From contig CAMLTW010000003.1 of NCBI GenBank assembly GCA_946486375.1, forward strand, positions 56,668 through 120,667: a DNA stretch of 64,000 nucleotides, in the 5' to 3' direction. The DNA comes from an uncultured Rikenellaceae bacterium. GTDB lineage: Bacteria; Bacteroidota; Bacteroidia; Bacteroidales; Rikenellaceae. Shown here piece after piece: positions 62,689 to 64,000 of this stretch (its first letter is position 1; the number at the start of each line of letters is the position of its first letter). A model generated the notes under the pieces. It saw only the letters and a program-made list of their open reading frames with translations, did not search any database and was not told where the DNA came from. The position numbers were made by a program, and so were the translations under genes.

Positions 62689-64000
62689 TTATTTTTTCGT
62701 ATCGAGCACGAGCACCCAGTCGTTGCCGTCGGCCCGGGTACCCGGAGGCGTGAATTCCACGACTCCCGTATTGGGGAATACGCCGATTTCGGTGTAACCG
62801 CCGTCGCGGGGACTGAACCACGAAGCAACGACTTCGTCTTCGTCGATTTTGCCCATGTTCACCGAGAAGGGCCGTCCGTTATAAACGTAAAGCATCGCAT
62901 AATTCTTCCCACGGGTCGCCACGATGTAATCGTACTTTTCCCCGTTTTCCCCCGCTACCAGCGACTGATCCGGTACCCGGTCGAAGTAGGGCCGGGAAAG
63001 CATCAGGTCTTTCAGGTGATGCATCTGTCCGGCTCCTTCGGCATCCATGGCCGTGCGCCAGTCGAGTTGCGCCGCATAGTTGGCTCCCCCTTTTTTCGGC
63101 TTGAGCATCTGCATGATGGAATTTTCCCCATAAGTATATCCTGCACCTCCGGAGAAAACCGACCAGTATCCGTACCTCCGTACGTCGGCGGCTTTCCATC
63201 GCGGCGTGATCGTGTCCTTCTTCAGCCCGTGGGGAATGTTTTCATAGGAAGGTTCCCCGTCCAGCGTCGGCTTGGCAGGCGTCATGGCGTAGTCTTCTGC
63301 TACATACTTCCAGTTGTCTTCGGCATGTTCCTTCTGGCCCGGCCCCGAAGTTCCCTGTTCATACGTGCGGTGTCCCGACTGGAACATGTTGAAATCCAGC
63401 CACGGTTCGTTGTGGAACCACATGGTGGACGATGTCCGTCCCCGCGGATGGTAGGTCATCAGGTGGACGGAATCCACCGACTTGATGATATTCCCCAGCG
63501 TCTTCCAGACTTCGGTCGAATCGGCGCCGTTGATATCGCCGCCGTTCAGCCAGATGATGTTCGATTTGTCCTTGTAGCGATCGGCGATCCATTTTCCGTA
63601 GGTTTCCGCCTGCTGTTGGGTTACATGTCCGTGTCCCACGTTGGAACCCCATACCGGAACCAGTGCCATATAGATGCCTTTCTTTTCGGCCCGGTCGATG
63701 ATATAGTCCATGTGGTCCCAGTAGTCGTACTGTACGGAATCGGCCGGATCTGCTCCTTCGGTTACCAGCGGACGGGTCACGTCCATGTTCACCAAAGCGC
63801 TGTCACCGTAGATGTTGGCGATCCCTACAGTGTGAAGTACCATGACCTGAATGACATTGAACCCTTTTTCCCGACGGTTTTCGAGATAGGCTTCGGCTTC
63901 GTCCCGGTCGAGGTTCTTGAACAGGAGCCAGCCCGTGTCTCCCAGCCAGAAGAACGGTTCGCCGTTTTCGGTCACGAAATACCGCCCGTTTTCCGAAATT
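62689..64000 (-). CDS. GH140-like glycoside hydrolase (DUF4038), N-terminus beyond the window
   Basis: About 437 residues are present; the frame stays open past an internal GTG at 63975 to the window edge, with upstream residues ISENGRYF that fit the family. A DUF4038/GH140 TIM barrel follows: ENGEPFFWLGDTGWLLF, VLHTVGIANIYGD, then SNIIWLNGGDING with a candidate catalytic Asp, DGEPSYENIP with a candidate Glu, and a C-terminal beta domain ending WVLVLDTKK. Known GH140 members are apiosidases acting on rhamnogalacturonan II; this one may act on another pectic or acidic polysaccharide. First visible gene of the locus. Confidence 0.82.
   Translation of the reverse strand, partial: ISENGRYFVTENGEPFFWLGDTGWLLFKNLDRDEAEAYLENRREKGFNVIQVMVLHTVGIANIYGDSALVNMDVTRPLVTEGADPADSVQYDYWDHMDYIIDRAEKKGIYMALVPVWGSNVGHGHVTQQQAETYGKWIADRYKDKSNIIWLNGGDINGADSTEVWKTLGNIIKSVDSVHLMTYHPRGRTSSTMWFHNEPWLDFNMFQSGHRTYEQGTSGPGQKEHAEDNWKYVAEDYAMTPAKPTLDGEPSYENIPHGLKKDTITPRWKAADVRRYGYWSVFSGGAGYTYGENSIMQMLKPKKGGANYAAQLDWRTAMDAEGAGQMHHLKDLMLSRPYFDRVPDQSLVAGENGEKYDYIVATRGKNYAMLYVYNGRPFSVNMGKIDEDEVVASWFSPRDGGYTEIGVFPNTGVVEFTPPGTRADGNDWVLVLDTKK

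Noticed and set aside
1..64000. CRISPR arrays, insertion sequences, prophage or rRNA genes
   Set aside because: No regularly spaced repeats, transposase or phage genes, or rRNA sequence were seen in the window by reading; a systematic repeat search was not possible.

Overview
The window reads as chromosome of a moderately GC-rich member of the Bacteroidota, most likely order Bacteroidales. Rikenellaceae/Alistipes is a guess from GC content and gene style, not shown here. Evidence: promoters of the Bacteroidota type (TTTG, 18-20 nt, TAnnTTTG) occur upstream of many genes, Shine-Dalgarno sites are almost absent, and several families typical of the group are present (PG0541-type PII-like protein, DUF4837, DUF3109, PmoA-like DUF6807 and DUF4493-like lipoproteins, glycan-degradation loci). 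No rRNA, tRNA, IS element or CRISPR array was recognised.

Layout. 1-9.3 kb (minus): two tripartite RND efflux systems. The first operon is tetR-tolC-mfp-rnd followed by a small PII-like gene; a terminator and a new promoter separate it from a second mfp-rnd pair that runs off the window. 9.4-17 kb (plus, then minus): an accessory catabolic cluster with a DHDPS-family aldolase, a sodium:solute symporter, an iron alcohol dehydrogenase, a PdxA2-like dehydrogenase and a DUF1537 four-carbon acid-sugar kinase, facing a second iron alcohol dehydrogenase. 17-24.1 kb (minus): housekeeping genes (ruvX-def-yqgE-DUF3109-M23/LysM, bcp, recA, dnaA). 24.3-28 kb (plus): phosphoglucomutase, a LysM glucosaminidase and a conserved unknown. 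28-30.6 kb (minus): a DUF2752 / CD225-GYF / WG-repeat-GYF membrane cluster. 30.9-35 kb: thioredoxin, DUF4837 lipoprotein, Crp-like regulator and glycyl-tRNA synthetase.

35-42.3 kb holds two AraC regulators and a divergent rhaB-rhaA-rhaT rhamnose operon followed by a secreted PmoA-like protein. 42.5-54.6 kb is mixed core metabolism (gcvH, mdh, pyrB-pyrI, YigZ, lepB, dapB, truA-galK-dapD) plus an outer-membrane barrel, a lipoprotein and a multi-spanning membrane protein. 54.7-58.6 kb has a Na/Pi cotransporter and birA, then two AT-richer genes; the last has a strong Shine-Dalgarno site and a TTGACA element, which suggests import from a Firmicutes-like donor. 58.7-64 kb (minus) is the end of a glycan-degradation locus: GH140-like, GH43-like, a beta-propeller/lectin protein and a BNR/Asp-box sialidase-like protein.

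The best candidates for something undescribed are the acid-sugar cluster (9.4-15.7 kb), the double-RND array with a PII-like protein, the GYF/CD225/DUF2752/WG-repeat cluster and the glycan locus. All functions are inferred from motifs and context; no database search was possible.
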